Of a stretch of 64,000 bases of DNA, positions 10,420 to 19,366 are shown piece after piece. The notes beneath the pieces were generated by a model that saw nothing but the letters and a program-made list of their open reading frames with translations, ran no database searches and was not told where the DNA came from. This stretch comes from Brevibacterium yomogidense. Lineage in GTDB: Bacteria; Actinomycetota; Actinomycetes; Actinomycetales; Brevibacteriaceae. Position numbers and translations under genes: made by a program. Each line of letters starts with the position of its first letter. Within the stretch, counting starts at the first letter, position 1. The stretch is taken from positions 434,001 through 498,000 of the forward strand of contig NZ_JABASY010000003.1 in the NCBI RefSeq assembly GCF_016107685.1, in the 5' to 3' direction.

Positions 10420-12828
10420 TCACCGGAACATCGACGGCCCGTACCCACCGCGTCCGCGTCCCTGCAGCCGCACCGGCGGCACGTCGTGCGGGAGGAAGCC
10501 CATGATCTTCGCGTAGAACCCGAATTCGGCGGTGAGCACGTCCCCCTCCACCTCCGCGGAGGTGAAGCCGTGGCCCTCGTCCGCGTAGAACCGGCACACG
10601 TAGGGGGTGCCGTTGCGCTCCAGTGCGTCGATGACCCGCCGCGTCTGGACGGGGTGGACGACCGTGTCGTGCTCCCCCTGGAACAGGGCCACCGGCACCG
10701 TCATCCTCTCCGCACGGCTGAGCGGCGACCGCTCCCAGTGGAGCGCCTCCGTCCCCGGCGTGGGTGCGACAAGGCTGTGGCTGTAGTGCGATTCGAAGCG
10801 TGCGGTGTCCCGCGCGAAGTCCAGCAGGTCCGCGACCCCGTACTTGCTGGCGCCGCACACGAACACGTCGGACAGGGTGAGCGCGCACAGCACCGTCCAC
10901 CCGCCGGCGGAGCCGCCGCTCACGGCGAGCCGCGCGGGGTCCGCGAGCTCCGCCGCCGCCAGTCCGTTCGCGACCGTGACGACGTCCTCGACATCGGCGA
11001 CACCCCACTGGCCGTTGAGCGCCACCCGGTAGGGGCGGCCGAACCCGGTCGACCCGCTGTAGTTCACGGCGGCCACACCGACGCCCCGGGACGTGTAGAA
11101 CGCGGCGAGCGCGCTGGCCGCCGGCATCACCTGGTCCGTGGGACCGCCGTGGACGAACACGACGTACGGAGGCCGCTCGTTCGGGGGCCCCTGCACCTCC
11201 GGGTTGAACGGCGGATAGACGATCGTGTGGACACCGTCGAACGACCACAGCTCCGGTGTGGGGTACCAGGGGCTGATGTCGGTGGTGTCCTCCTCGAGGG
11301 CCATCGCACGGAGCTCACCGGAGGGGACGTGGTAGGTGTACAGCCCGCTCACCCGGTGCCCCGCCCCGCCCACCACCAGCGCCGTCGACGTGGCGGTGTC
11401 GAAGTCCTGCAGGCGGATCCAGTCCAGCGGGCACGCCAGGTCGCGCACGTCACCGGTCCGCGGATCCGCCCACAGCAGGGTCGAGCGCACGGACCGGTTC
11501 TCCGCGAGGATCCGCGACCCGTTCGACACCGGCAGGTACCAGCGCGAGCCGAGCTTCCACAGCGGCCCGCCGATCTCCCCCGTGAGCGCCGTCGAGGTCT
11601 GCACGACGGTCGACGGCAGTTCGGCGTCGCTCGCAGTCGTCGCGAACGCCTGGTTCTCCGTGTGCTCGCGGGAGCGAGGACGGACGCAGACGGTGGTCTC
11701 CGGCGGCGGCACCCCGGGCTCCCCGCACGCGCGGCGGTACGCGGAGGGCGCGTCGAGGGTGACGATCGTCCACCGCCCCGACGAATCCTCGGTGAAGGAC
11801 AGGGTCCTGCCCGACAGCCACTCCGGCTGCAGCGACGACACGTCCGCACGGTGCCAGATCCGGTGGACCGGGCCCGAAGGGTAGAGCGTCTGCCGCAGCG
11901 GCGGCACTGCGGGACCGGCCGCAGCGGCCTGGGTCGCGGAGGCCCGAGTTCCGGAGGCAGGGGTACCGGAGGCCTGGGCCGCGGAGGCGGGGGTCGCCGG
12001 GGAACCGGTGGGCGCCTCGGCGGCGGGTCCCACGCGGACCGCGAACAGGTCTTCGGTGGTGACCGGCACGTAGGGCTGCGGGTTGACGGCGACGGCGTAG
12101 AGACCGGTCTCGTCCCACGGCATGTGGGGGCGGTCCCAGCCGACGCAGACCAGCAGCGTCCGATCCGGCGACAGCCGCGGCCAGGCGACGAAATCCGCGG
12201 GCGCCTCCATGAGGATCCGGGGTTCGACGGGCGCCTCGATGCTCCACTCGTCGACCTCCCCGTCCAGGTCGACCTCGACGATCGACTGGGTGACGCGGGT
12301 CCGGGCACCGCTGTGGTCGTGCTCCTCACGGACCGCCAGCAGGACACCCTGCGACACCGTGAGGTCGCCGTACCGCACATCCCCGTCCGTGTCCGGGGTG
12401 ATCCGCCGCCGCTCGGAGACGAGGCGCCGGCCGTCGTCTGCCGTGAAGCGCTTGCCTCCCACCCCGCTCGAGGCCACGATGAGAGCCACCTGCTCCCCCG
12501 TGAGGGTGAAGATGCTCTGGCTGTCGTTCTCGACGAACACCAGCTGACCCGTGTCCGGGACGACCGTCCACGAACCGCCCCCGTACTCGTTGACGCGGGA
12601 CGTGACACTCAGACCCAGACTCGTGATCTGCACCCGCTCCGCCGGGTCGTGGAGTGGTGCCCAGAACAGCACGAGCGCGCCGCCCTGCTCCGACACCAGC
12701 TGCGAGTACCAGACGCCGGGAACCCCGTCGACGGAACCGAACCTGCCGCGGGCGATCGGCTTGCCCCCCACCGCTGCGGCGACATCGACGGGAGACTCCC
12801 ACGTGCCGTACGGTGCGGTCCGCTTCAT
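10420..12828 (-). CDS. S9-family prolyl oligopeptidase / acylaminoacyl peptidase
   Basis: 802 aa. An N-terminal beta-propeller (about residues 1-520) is followed by an alpha/beta-hydrolase domain. The catalytic triad is visible: Ser near 636 in SGGSAGGW, Asp in FQGEHDTVVHP and His in YADEGHGF near the C-terminus. VVFVHGGPTDQV is the oxyanion-hole segment. It probably hydrolyses short peptides in the cytosol, as no signal peptide is seen. An Ala/Ser/Thr/Pro repeat linker of about 40 residues (ASGTPASGTRASATQAAAA, near residues 280-315) interrupts the propeller. It starts 37 bp after mnmA. Confidence 0.88.
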   Translation of the reverse strand: MKRTAPYGTWESPVDVAAAVGGKPIARGRFGSVDGVPGVWYSQLVSEQGGALVLFWAPLHDPAERVQITSLGLSVTSRVNEYGGGSWTVVPDTGQLVFVENDSQSIFTLTGEQVALIVASSGVGGKRFTADDGRRLVSERRRITPDTDGDVRYGDLTVSQGVLLAVREEHDHSGARTRVTQSIVEVDLDGEVDEWSIEAPVEPRILMEAPADFVAWPRLSPDRTLLVCVGWDRPHMPWDETGLYAVAVNPQPYVPVTTEDLFAVRVGPAAEAPTGSPATPASAAQASGTPASGTRASATQAAAAGPAVPPLRQTLYPSGPVHRIWHRADVSSLQPEWLSGRTLSFTEDSSGRWTIVTLDAPSAYRRACGEPGVPPPETTVCVRPRSREHTENQAFATTASDAELPSTVVQTSTALTGEIGGPLWKLGSRWYLPVSNGSRILAENRSVRSTLLWADPRTGDVRDLACPLDWIRLQDFDTATSTALVVGGAGHRVSGLYTYHVPSGELRAMALEEDTTDISPWYPTPELWSFDGVHTIVYPPFNPEVQGPPNERPPYVVFVHGGPTDQVMPAASALAAFYTSRGVGVAAVNYSGSTGFGRPYRVALNGQWGVADVEDVVTVANGLAAAELADPARLAVSGGSAGGWTVLCALTLSDVFVCGASKYGVADLLDFARDTARFESHYSHSLVAPTPGTEALHWERSPLSRAERMTVPVALFQGEHDTVVHPVQTRRVIDALERNGTPYVCRFYADEGHGFTSAEVEGDVLTAEFGFYAKIMGFLPHDVPPVRLQGRGRGGYGPSMFR

Positions 12829-12865
12829 GCCCCCGTCTCACTCACACAGCGCGGTCCCCGCCCGG

Positions 12866-14050
12866 TCATGCCCTGGCCCGATTGCGCGCACGGTCGATCG
12901 TCGCCTGGCCCAGGACGCGCGTCCCGCGGTAGACGACCATCGTCTGACCCGGCGCGACACCGTGCAAGGGCTCCTCCACGCGGACGCGCAGCACCTGCCC
13001 CGCAGGCCTCGGTCGCGGCACGACGGGCCCCAGCGGGTCGGTCTCCGCCTCCGGGACGTCCGTGCGGACCTCGCCCAGCCAGACGCGTGCCGGCACAGGA
13101 TCGGCGTGCGCGCGGATCTGCACCTCGCAGTCGATGCCGGAGTCCTCGGTCTCGCCCATGTCCGCGGGTGCGGGACCCGCCCACGAGGTGCGGATGCCTT
13201 CCAGCTCATCGACCGCGAGCGCTTCCTGCGGGCCGACCGTCACGGTGTTCTCGACCGGGTCCACTCCCAGCACGTACCGCGGCTTCCCGTCCGCGGAGGG
13301 ACGCTCGATGCCGAGCCCCTTGCGCTGGCCGACGGTGTACGTCGTCGCCCCGTCGTGCTCGCCCAGTGTCTGGCCCTCTTCGTCCCGGATGAGGCCGGGC
13401 CGCATCGGGATCTTGTCCGTGAGCCAGGCCTTCGTGTCCCCGTCCGGGATGAAGCAGATGTCGTAGGAGTCAGGCTTGTTCGCCACCGGGAACCCGCGCT
13501 CCGTCGCCTCCGCCCGCACGTCCGCCTTCGACGCGGATGCGCCGATGGGGAACAGGCAGTGCGCCAGCTGCTCCGGCGTGAGGACGCCCAGGACGTAGCT
13601 CTGGTCCTTGTTGAGATCCGCGCCCCGGTGCAGCTCCGGTGTGCCGTCCTCCGACGGGAGGATCTCCGCATAGTGCCCCGTCGCGACCGCGTCGAAGCCC
13701 AGGGCGATCGCCCGGTCCAGGAGCGCGGCGAATTTGATCCGCTCGTTGCAGCGCATGCACGGGTTGGGGGTGCGACCGTTCGCGTACTCCGCGATGAAGT
13801 CGTCGACCACGTCCTCCTTGAAGCGCTCGGAGAAGTCCCACACGTAGAACGGGATCTCCAGCATGCCTGCGACGACGTGGGCATCGCGCGAATCCTCGAT
13901 CGTGCAGCAGCCGCGCGAACCGGTCCGCAGAGTGCCCGGCATCCGTGAGAGCGCGAGGTGGACCCCCACCACGTCATGCCCCGCGTCGACGGCGCGTGCG
14001 GCCGCGATCGCGGAATCCACACCCCCGGACATGGCGGCGAGAACCTTCAT
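12866..14050 (-). CDS. mnmA: tRNA-specific 2-thiouridylase
   Basis: 394 aa. Thiolates U34 of tRNA(Lys), tRNA(Glu) and tRNA(Gln), using sulfur relayed from a cysteine desulfurase. The PP-loop SGGVDSAIA is at residues 8-16. The catalytic cysteine is C98 in [12 protein letters not shown], and the second sulfur cysteine is in [10 protein letters not shown]. The start ATG overlaps the stop of the cysteine desulfurase gene (ATGA, 14047-14050), which couples the sulfur donor and the thiolase. The longer in-frame extension upstream lies inside the desulfurase gene and is rejected. Confidence 0.97.
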   Translation of the reverse strand: MKVLAAMSGGVDSAIAAARAVDAGHDVVGVHLALSRMPGTLRTGSRGCCTIEDSRDAHVVAGMLEIPFYVWDFSERFKEDVVDDFIAEYANGRTPNPCMRCNERIKFAALLDRAIALGFDAVATGHYAEILPSEDGTPELHRGADLNKDQSYVLGVLTPEQLAHCLFPIGASASKADVRAEATERGFPVANKPDSYDICFIPDGDTKAWLTDKIPMRPGLIRDEEGQTLGEHDGATTYTVGQRKGLGIERPSADGKPRYVLGVDPVENTVTVGPQEALAVDELEGIRTSWAGPAPADMGETEDSGIDCEVQIRAHADPVPARVWLGEVRTDVPEAETDPLGPVVPRPRPAGQVLRVRVEEPLHGVAPGQTMVVYRGTRVLGQATIDRARNRARA

Positions 14051-15423
14051 CCTGCACCTCCCGGCGCTGTGTTCGTGTCTGCGGCGGATGGCCTCATCCC
14101 CGACTGCGGTCTGCGTGTCTCCGCACGCTCGCCGGAGTGCCCTGGCACTGCCGGGGCGGCGGCATCGGGCGTCTCCGCCCAGCGCGGCGATGCGGATACC
14201 ATACCCGCCCTCCGTGAACGGGTCACAATGTCGGGCAGGACGTCCAGCAGCGCGTCGATCTGCTCGACCGTCGTGTCCGGCCCCAGCGAGAAGCGCTGTG
14301 TGGAGCGCGCCTGGTCCTCGTCGAAGCCGCACGCCAGGAGCACGTGGGACGGGCGCGACACCCCCGCCTGGCAGGCGGAGCCCGTCGACGTCGCGAATCC
14401 CGAGGCGTCCAGGAGGAAGAGGAGCGAGTCGCCTTCGCAGCCGGGGAACACCACGTGGAGGTTCCCCGGCAGCCTGCCCGCGCGGTCCGTGCCCGTGTGC
14501 TCAGTGCCCGTGTGCTCGCCGTCGGGATCGTCCGTTTCCGTTCCTCCTGCTCCCGTGAGGATCGCGTCGGGGATGCGGCTGCGGATGCCCCCGGCCAGCC
14601 TGTCCCGCAGGTCGGCCATGCGGGCCGCGGTCCCGTCGGTGATGTGTGAGGCGGCGAGTTCCGCGGCCGCGGCGAAGGCGGTCGCCCCGGCGACGTCGAG
14701 CGTCCCGGAGCGCACGCTGCGCTCCTGTCCCCCGCCGTGCAGGATCGGGACCGGCGCGAGGTGTCGTCCGAGCACCAGCGCTCCCACCCCCACCGGGCCG
14801 CCCACCTTGTGCGCCGACAGGCTCATCGCGTCGACCCCGAGCGCCCGGAAGTCCAGCGGGATCTGGCCGAGCGCCTGCACGGCGTCCGTGTGGACCGGGA
14901 TCCCGTGAGCCCGTGCATGGGCGACCACGTCCTCCAGCGGCTGCACCGTGCCGATCTCGTTGTTCGCGAGCATGACGGAGATGACACTCACTGCTGAGGG
15001 GTCCTCATCGACGGCGTCCCGGAACGCCTGCACGTCGAGCTTCCCCTGCCGGTCGACGGGCAGCCAGACGACGTCGACACCCAGGGACTCGAGGTGCTCA
15101 GCAGGTTCGAGGACCGCGTGGTGCTCGATGGTGGAGACCAGGACGCGGGGGCGGCTGACCCCCTGCGCGTTGCGCGCGGCGTGGATGCCCTTGAGGGCCA
15201 GGTTGTCCGCCTCCGTCCCGCCGGAGGTGAGGACGACCTCCGCGGGTTCGGCACCCACCGCGCGGGCGATCCGACCGCGGGCGGCTTCCATCCGCATCCG
15301 GGCAGACTGGCCTTCTGCGTGCAGGGACGACGCGTTGCCCACCCTGCGCAGTTCGTCTGTGTACGCGGCGAGGACCTCGTCGTGCAGGGGCGAGGTGGCC
15401 GCGTAGTCGAAATAGGTGCGCAC
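14047..15423 (-). CDS. Cysteine desulfurase (NifS/IscS-like)
   Basis: 458 aa PLP enzyme releasing sulfur from cysteine, here probably for MnmA. N-terminal [15 protein letters not shown] is the family start. The PLP lysine is in [10 protein letters not shown] and the active cysteine in [14 protein letters not shown]. The GTG at 15423 is chosen because a TAGAAT box ends 8 nt before it, implying a leaderless mRNA. An in-frame GTG at 15471 would add 16 residues. Unusual features are a Thr/Asp/Glu-rich insertion ([19 protein letters not shown]) and a poorly conserved C-terminal tail of about 60 residues. Confidence 0.93.
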   Translation of the reverse strand: MRTYFDYAATSPLHDEVLAAYTDELRRVGNASSLHAEGQSARMRMEAARGRIARAVGAEPAEVVLTSGGTEADNLALKGIHAARNAQGVSRPRVLVSTIEHHAVLEPAEHLESLGVDVVWLPVDRQGKLDVQAFRDAVDEDPSAVSVISVMLANNEIGTVQPLEDVVAHARAHGIPVHTDAVQALGQIPLDFRALGVDAMSLSAHKVGGPVGVGALVLGRHLAPVPILHGGGQERSVRSGTLDVAGATAFAAAAELAASHITDGTAARMADLRDRLAGGIRSRIPDAILTGAGGTETDDPDGEHTGTEHTGTDRAGRLPGNLHVVFPGCEGDSLLFLLDASGFATSTGSACQAGVSRPSHVLLACGFDEDQARSTQRFSLGPDTTVEQIDALLDVLPDIVTRSRRAGMVSASPRWAETPDAAAPAVPGHSGERAETRRPQSGMRPSAADTNTAPGGAG

Positions 15424-15431
15424 TGCAGAGG

Positions 15432-15437
15432 ATTCTA
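15432..15437 (-). promoter_or_regulatory. -10 box of the cysteine desulfurase-mnmA operon
   Basis: TAGAAT on the minus strand ends 8 nt before the GTG at 15423. This spacing places the transcription start at or next to the start codon. No clear -35 is seen. Confidence 0.6.
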
Positions 15438-15532
15438 TCGAAGCGGCACGGATGTCGTTCTCAGGGCGCACGCCGGCGGCTCAGGGCGCGCACCGGCGGC
15501 AGGGGCGCAGCCGCCTGTCAGGAGCGCCCACG

Positions 15533-15538
15533 TAGAAT
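15533..15538 (+). promoter_or_regulatory. -10 box of the divergent small membrane protein gene
   Basis: TAGAAT is followed by 6 nt and then GTG (15545), again predicting a leaderless transcript. It is divergent from the desulfurase promoter 95 bp away. Confidence 0.6.
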
Positions 15539-15544
15539 GTTCGC

Positions 15545-15895
15545 GTGATTCCGGAACTCACGTACGCGCTCATCGGCTACTCGGTGCTGCTCGCCGTCGT
15601 CTCGCTGATCCTCGCCCTGCGCAATCGAGCTGCGGGGCGGTGGACACTCGTCGGGACGGCGCTGCTGCTCGTCCTGCTGCTCGTGCAGACAGTCGTGTCG
15701 ATCGTCCTGTGGGGCCAGTCGCCGGACACGGACGGGATCCTGTTCTTCGGCTACCTCCTCACCGCGCTGCTGCTGGTGCCGCTCGCCGGAGCGTGGGCGT
15801 ACGCGGAACTCACGCGCTGGGGCCCGGCCGTGCTCGCCGCAGCGGGCGCGACGGTCGCGGTCATGCTCGAACGGATGGATCAGATCTGGATGTGA
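15545..15895 (+). CDS. Small membrane protein of unknown function
   Basis: 116 aa, with four hydrophobic segments (LIGYSVLLAVVSLILAL, LVGTALLLVLLLVQTVVSIVL, ILFFGYLLTALLLVPLAGAWAY, AVLAAAGATVAVML). No family recognised. The GTG start at 15545 has no ribosome binding site but a TAGAAT box 6 nt upstream. It is followed 95 bp later by another membrane protein on the same strand; the two may be co-transcribed. Confidence 0.7.
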   Translation: MIPELTYALIGYSVLLAVVSLILALRNRAAGRWTLVGTALLLVLLLVQTVVSIVLWGQSPDTDGILFFGYLLTALLLVPLAGAWAYAELTRWGPAVLAAAGATVAVMLERMDQIWM

Positions 15896-15990
15896 GGCGC
15901 GAGCCCGCTCTCACCTCTTCGCACACGACGGGTTCGCACATGACGGGCTCACACCGGACGGCAGGCCCGTTCAGGACGGAAAGGCAGGAC

Positions 15991-16518
15991 GTGGCACACG
16001 ATCACGACTCAGCGCACCAGCCCTCGAGCCCTCCCCGGTCGACGCGTGAAGCCCGCGCGGCAGTGCGGGCGGAGCGTCAGGCGGCGCGTGCCGCACGGTC
16101 ACCCTACTCCGCGATCCACACCGGCCCCGGCCGTACGCTCACCGCCGTCTACGGGCTGCTCGCGTTCGCGGCGATCGGACGCGCCACCTACCAGCTGCTG
16201 CTGAAGTTCGACGAAGCGCCGTTCGCGTACTCGCTGTCCGCGATCTCCGCCGCCGTCTACATCCTCGCGACGGTGTGCCTGGTGATCGGCACGCGGGTGT
16301 CCCACCACCTCGCCGTGGCCGCGTGCGTCTTCGAGGCCGTGGGCGTGCTGGTGGTCGGGACGCTCAGCTTCACGCACCCGGAGTACTTCGCGCACGACAG
16401 CGTCTGGTCGACGTTCGGCCTGGGCTACGGATTCGTGCCTCTGGTCCTCCCGTTCATCGGCCTCTGGTGGCTGGTGCGAGTGCACCGGCGCGTGGCAGCC
16501 TCGGCCACCGCGGCCTGA
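15991..16518 (+). CDS. Membrane protein of unknown function (four helices)
   Basis: 175 aa. A charged Arg/Ala-rich N-terminus of about 50 residues is followed by four helices (LTAVYGLLAFAAIGRATYQLLL, LSAISAAVYILATVCLVIG, LAVAACVFEAVGVLVVGTLSF, FVPLVLPFIGLWWLVRV). The GTG at 15991 has a GGAAAGG ribosome binding site; an upstream in-frame ATG (15941) is possible. This type of protein is common in actinobacteria, but I recognise no function. It converges on the lipoprotein gene 22 bp away. Confidence 0.7.
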   Translation: MAHDHDSAHQPSSPPRSTREARAAVRAERQAARAARSPYSAIHTGPGRTLTAVYGLLAFAAIGRATYQLLLKFDEAPFAYSLSAISAAVYILATVCLVIGTRVSHHLAVAACVFEAVGVLVVGTLSFTHPEYFAHDSVWSTFGLGYGFVPLVLPFIGLWWLVRVHRRVAASATAA

Positions 16519-16540
16519 GGCCCGCGGCGGCCGCGAGCGG

Positions 16541-17560
16541 TCAGCCGTCGCCGGCTTCTTCGGCCTCGCCGCCATCGGACTCGTCGCCGTCTCCATCGGC
16601 CGTCGAGGACGACAGCATGAACCAGCCCGGTGAGAACACGGACACGTCCGTGTCCTCGGTCGTGATGAGCATCGGCTGGGCCACTTCGATGGAGATGACA
16701 CTCCCGTCCGCGTCCGTCGTCATGACGGCCTCGATCTCATCGCCCAGATCGACGAAATAGGATTCCGGCACGTCCACGGTGACCGTGCAGCGGATCTCCG
16801 CGAGGCTCACCCCGCCGCCCTCCGTCGCCAGCGCGTGGTCGCCCAGCGCCATCCCGTCGTAGGGGGCGCACTCGACTCCCAGGTCAGAGAACCCCGTGTC
16901 GTCGGCTCCCAGCTCTCCCACATAGTCGCGGAAGTCCTTGAAGCCCGCGTCCTCGAAGTCCGGGGCGCCGTCCGGGACGTCCCCGGACGACAGGTACTGG
17001 ACCGCCTGCACCACCACGTCGTCCGCGGCGCTGGTGTGCGCTTCGGGAGCAGGTGCGACGGCACCGGACTCGTCCGCGAGGATCGTCGGCTGGGCAGAGG
17101 ACGGGACGAAGAGCGCGTTCGCGACCTTCCAGTCCTCGGATGCGGATTCGCGGCGGACCAGCAGCGCCTGCACGTCGTCCGATTCGTCGTCGTCCGCAGG
17201 AGTCGCGAACGCCATGAACCACAGCGGGTACTCCTTGAAGACGGGACCTCCCGCGACGACGTCCGTGTAGTTCGATGCCCCCAGCGTCGTGTCCGTCTTC
17301 TCTGCGATGAGCATCTCCGCACGTGTGCGCTCCAGCAGGGGGCCGGTCTGCAGCGCTTCCAGCTCTTCCGGGGAGTCGCGCAGCGCTTCGTCGAGTTCCT
17401 CCGCGTACGTCGTGAGGAATGCCCCGGCGTCGCCTTCGCGCACGGCGGGGCGTTCGTAGGGGGTGAGCTCCGGCCGCGACGGCTGCGGGATCTCCGCGCA
17501 GCCGCTCAGTGCCAGCCCGCATGCCAGCCCGCCCGCCACGAGTGCTCTCATCCTCGTCAT
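16541..17560 (-). CDS. Lipoprotein, paralogue of the C-terminal half of the fused 591-aa protein
   Basis: 339 aa. The signal peptide MTRMRALVAGGLACGLALSGC has a clear lipobox (LSGC), so the mature protein is lipid-anchored outside the membrane. Conserved blocks include LLERTRAEMLIAEKT, FKEYPLWFMAFATPADDDES and EDWKVANALFVPSS. The same blocks align with the second half of the protein at 19367-21142 (GPFLAQRTAAYDVKE, DMWPRATSVIVQDEE, SDYTVWSQTVLQPG). The start ATG overlaps the stop of the upstream membrane-protein gene (17557-17560), so the two are coupled. The C-terminus is an acidic tail. Function unknown. Confidence 0.8.
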   Translation of the reverse strand: MTRMRALVAGGLACGLALSGCAEIPQPSRPELTPYERPAVREGDAGAFLTTYAEELDEALRDSPEELEALQTGPLLERTRAEMLIAEKTDTTLGASNYTDVVAGGPVFKEYPLWFMAFATPADDDESDDVQALLVRRESASEDWKVANALFVPSSAQPTILADESGAVAPAPEAHTSAADDVVVQAVQYLSSGDVPDGAPDFEDAGFKDFRDYVGELGADDTGFSDLGVECAPYDGMALGDHALATEGGGVSLAEIRCTVTVDVPESYFVDLGDEIEAVMTTDADGSVISIEVAQPMLITTEDTDVSVFSPGWFMLSSSTADGDGDESDGGEAEEAGDG

Positions 17561-18228
17561 ACCGCGACCTCCCGTCCCGCACCACGGGCGGCGCTCTTCG
17601 TCCTGCGGCCCTTGGGCATCGGACGGAAGCGGCCGAACCACCAGCGCAGCAGATAGAACGCGCCCATGCCCAGCAGAGCGACGGCCCCTGCGAATCCGGC
17701 CAGTGCGAGCCCCAGCACTTCGCGGACGTCCATCGAGAGCGTCACCTGCGCACCGTCGAGTGTTCCGTCCTCCTCCGCCGGTGACACGACGATGATCTGG
17801 GGGTCCGCGTCGAGGTCGAAGGTGTGGCTCACCGAGGTCCCGGTGTCCGTGTGCGTCCACCAGTCACGGGTGGGTGCCGGACTGACGGGTGCGGGATCCC
17901 CGGCGACGGCCCGGTGGATCGCCGTGCGCGGGAAGTCGACGTCCGTGATCTCCTCGTGGGCGACACCCGTGAGGAAGTCGTCGACGTCCACGCCGTTCGC
18001 CGTCCCGAGGAACAGCTCCTGGTCCGATTCGACGGTGAGTGTCGCCTCCGTCTTCTCGAAGGGGACGATCGCCTCGTCGAGCACGATGGCGTACGCGCCG
18101 TCACCCACGGAGAAGGGTTCGGTGCTCGTCACCTCGCCGGTGCCGACGACGGACAGCGCGGAGGCGGACAGCGCCGCCAGGACGATTCCCGCCGCGCTGC
18201 AGAGCGCGCCGATGGCCACACGGATCAT
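17557..18228 (-). CDS. Membrane protein, paralogue of the N-terminal half of the fused 591-aa protein
   Basis: 223 aa. An N-terminal helix (MIRVAIGALCSAAGIVLAALSAS), an extracytoplasmic beta-rich domain of about 140 residues, a second helix (VLGLALAGFAGAVALLGMGAFYLL) and a basic tail (RRTKSAARGAGR). The segment DWWTHTDTGTSVSHTFDLDADPQIIVV aligns with DLWETTETGEGTVTWEFDEDAGRTAFVI of the fused protein. It lies 10 bp after the YbbN-like gene and overlaps the lipoprotein gene downstream. Function unknown; an envelope role is inferred from topology. Confidence 0.78.
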   Translation of the reverse strand: MIRVAIGALCSAAGIVLAALSASALSVVGTGEVTSTEPFSVGDGAYAIVLDEAIVPFEKTEATLTVESDQELFLGTANGVDVDDFLTGVAHEEITDVDFPRTAIHRAVAGDPAPVSPAPTRDWWTHTDTGTSVSHTFDLDADPQIIVVSPAEEDGTLDGAQVTLSMDVREVLGLALAGFAGAVALLGMGAFYLLRWWFGRFRPMPKGRRTKSAARGAGREVAV

Positions 18229-18238
18229 CGCGGATCCC

Positions 18239-19264
18239 TCAGAACAGTGCTCGCATCAATCGGCCACGGGCCTTCACGACCCGGGGGTCCTCCCCGCCGA
18301 CCACCTCGAACAGGTCCAGCAGGCGCAGCCGCAGCCGCTCCTTGTCATCGGGTGCCGCGCCGGGCAGGAGCCCCAGGAGGCGGCTGAAGGCGGCGTCCGC
18401 CTCCCCCTTCGACAGCTCGACGTCCGCGGCCTGCAGTGCCGTGTCGATGTCCTTCGGATCGTCGACTGCCGCGGCGAGCACGGCTTCCGGGTCGAGATCC
18501 GCGGTCCGCTTGAGCATGTCGACGCGCACGAGTCCCAGCTTCGCATCCGCGTCCGCGGGGGCCTCCGCGAGCGCTGCGCGATAGAGGGCGGCGGCACCAT
18601 CCAGGTCGCCGGCCTCCAGTGCCGCGAGGGCCTCCGGGTGGGCCGGAGCCGGTTCGGGTGCTTCCGCACCGCCCGCAGGGACTGCGGTCTTGGTCATGCC
18701 CTGCTGCGCGGCGACCTGAACGACCTGGTCGAGGACCTGACGGATCTGCTGCTCCGGCTGCGCCCCCTGGAAGAGGGGTGCGGGCTGTCCCTTGAGCAGG
18801 GCGACGATCGTCGGGATCGACTGGACGCCGAACGCCTCCTGGATGCGGGGGTTCGCGTCGACGTCGATCTTCGCGAGCACGAGCTTGCCGCCATAGGACT
18901 CCACGACGCGTTCCAGCACGGGGCTCAGCTGCTTGCAGGGCCCGCACCATTCAGCCCACAGGTCGATGACGACGGGCACCTCGTTCGACAGGGCGACGAG
19001 GTCCTCGAACTGTGCTTCGCCGATGTCGAACACGAGCCCGGGGACACCGATCGCGTCGGGCGGGAGGGTGCCGCCCGCGGGCGCTCCGGTGCCTCCCCGC
19101 CCGTCGGACTGCGCTGCTGCCGGGGCGCTGCGGGATCGGACGGCGGACAGGTCGAGCCCCTGCTGGGCGCCGGAGGGCGCCTGGCCCTGCTGATCGAACG
19201 CACCGGGCTGGCCACCGCCGGCGGGGCCCGGCTGAGCGGCGGGATCATGTGGTGACTGTGTCAC
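18239..19264 (-). CDS. Thioredoxin-domain / TPR protein (YbbN-like co-chaperone)
   Basis: 341 aa. A Gly/Gln/Pro-rich N-terminal extension (1-70) is followed by a thioredoxin fold with active site WCGPC (C107 and C110) and a C-terminal region of TPR-like helices (AALEAGDLDGAAALYRAALAEAPADADAKLG) as in YbbN/CnoX. E. coli YbbN lacks a redox-active CxxC, whereas actinobacterial members often keep it, so this one may be a reductase as well as a holdase. The GTG start has a GAGGAGAG ribosome binding site. It lies between the fused and split copies of the paralogous envelope genes, probably in one transcript. Confidence 0.88.
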   Translation of the reverse strand: MTQSPHDPAAQPGPAGGGQPGAFDQQGQAPSGAQQGLDLSAVRSRSAPAAAQSDGRGGTGAPAGGTLPPDAIGVPGLVFDIGEAQFEDLVALSNEVPVVIDLWAEWCGPCKQLSPVLERVVESYGGKLVLAKIDVDANPRIQEAFGVQSIPTIVALLKGQPAPLFQGAQPEQQIRQVLDQVVQVAAQQGMTKTAVPAGGAEAPEPAPAHPEALAALEAGDLDGAAALYRAALAEAPADADAKLGLVRVDMLKRTADLDPEAVLAAAVDDPKDIDTALQAADVELSKGEADAAFSRLLGLLPGAAPDDKERLRLRLLDLFEVVGGEDPRVVKARGRLMRALF

Positions 19265-19366
19265 GGATGCCTCTCCTCTTCGTGGAACGGAATGGGCTGT
19301 TCGTGCGATGGATTCTGTGCGGGTGGGGAACCGGTCCGTGCGGACGAGTCCGGGCGCGCGGCCCTG

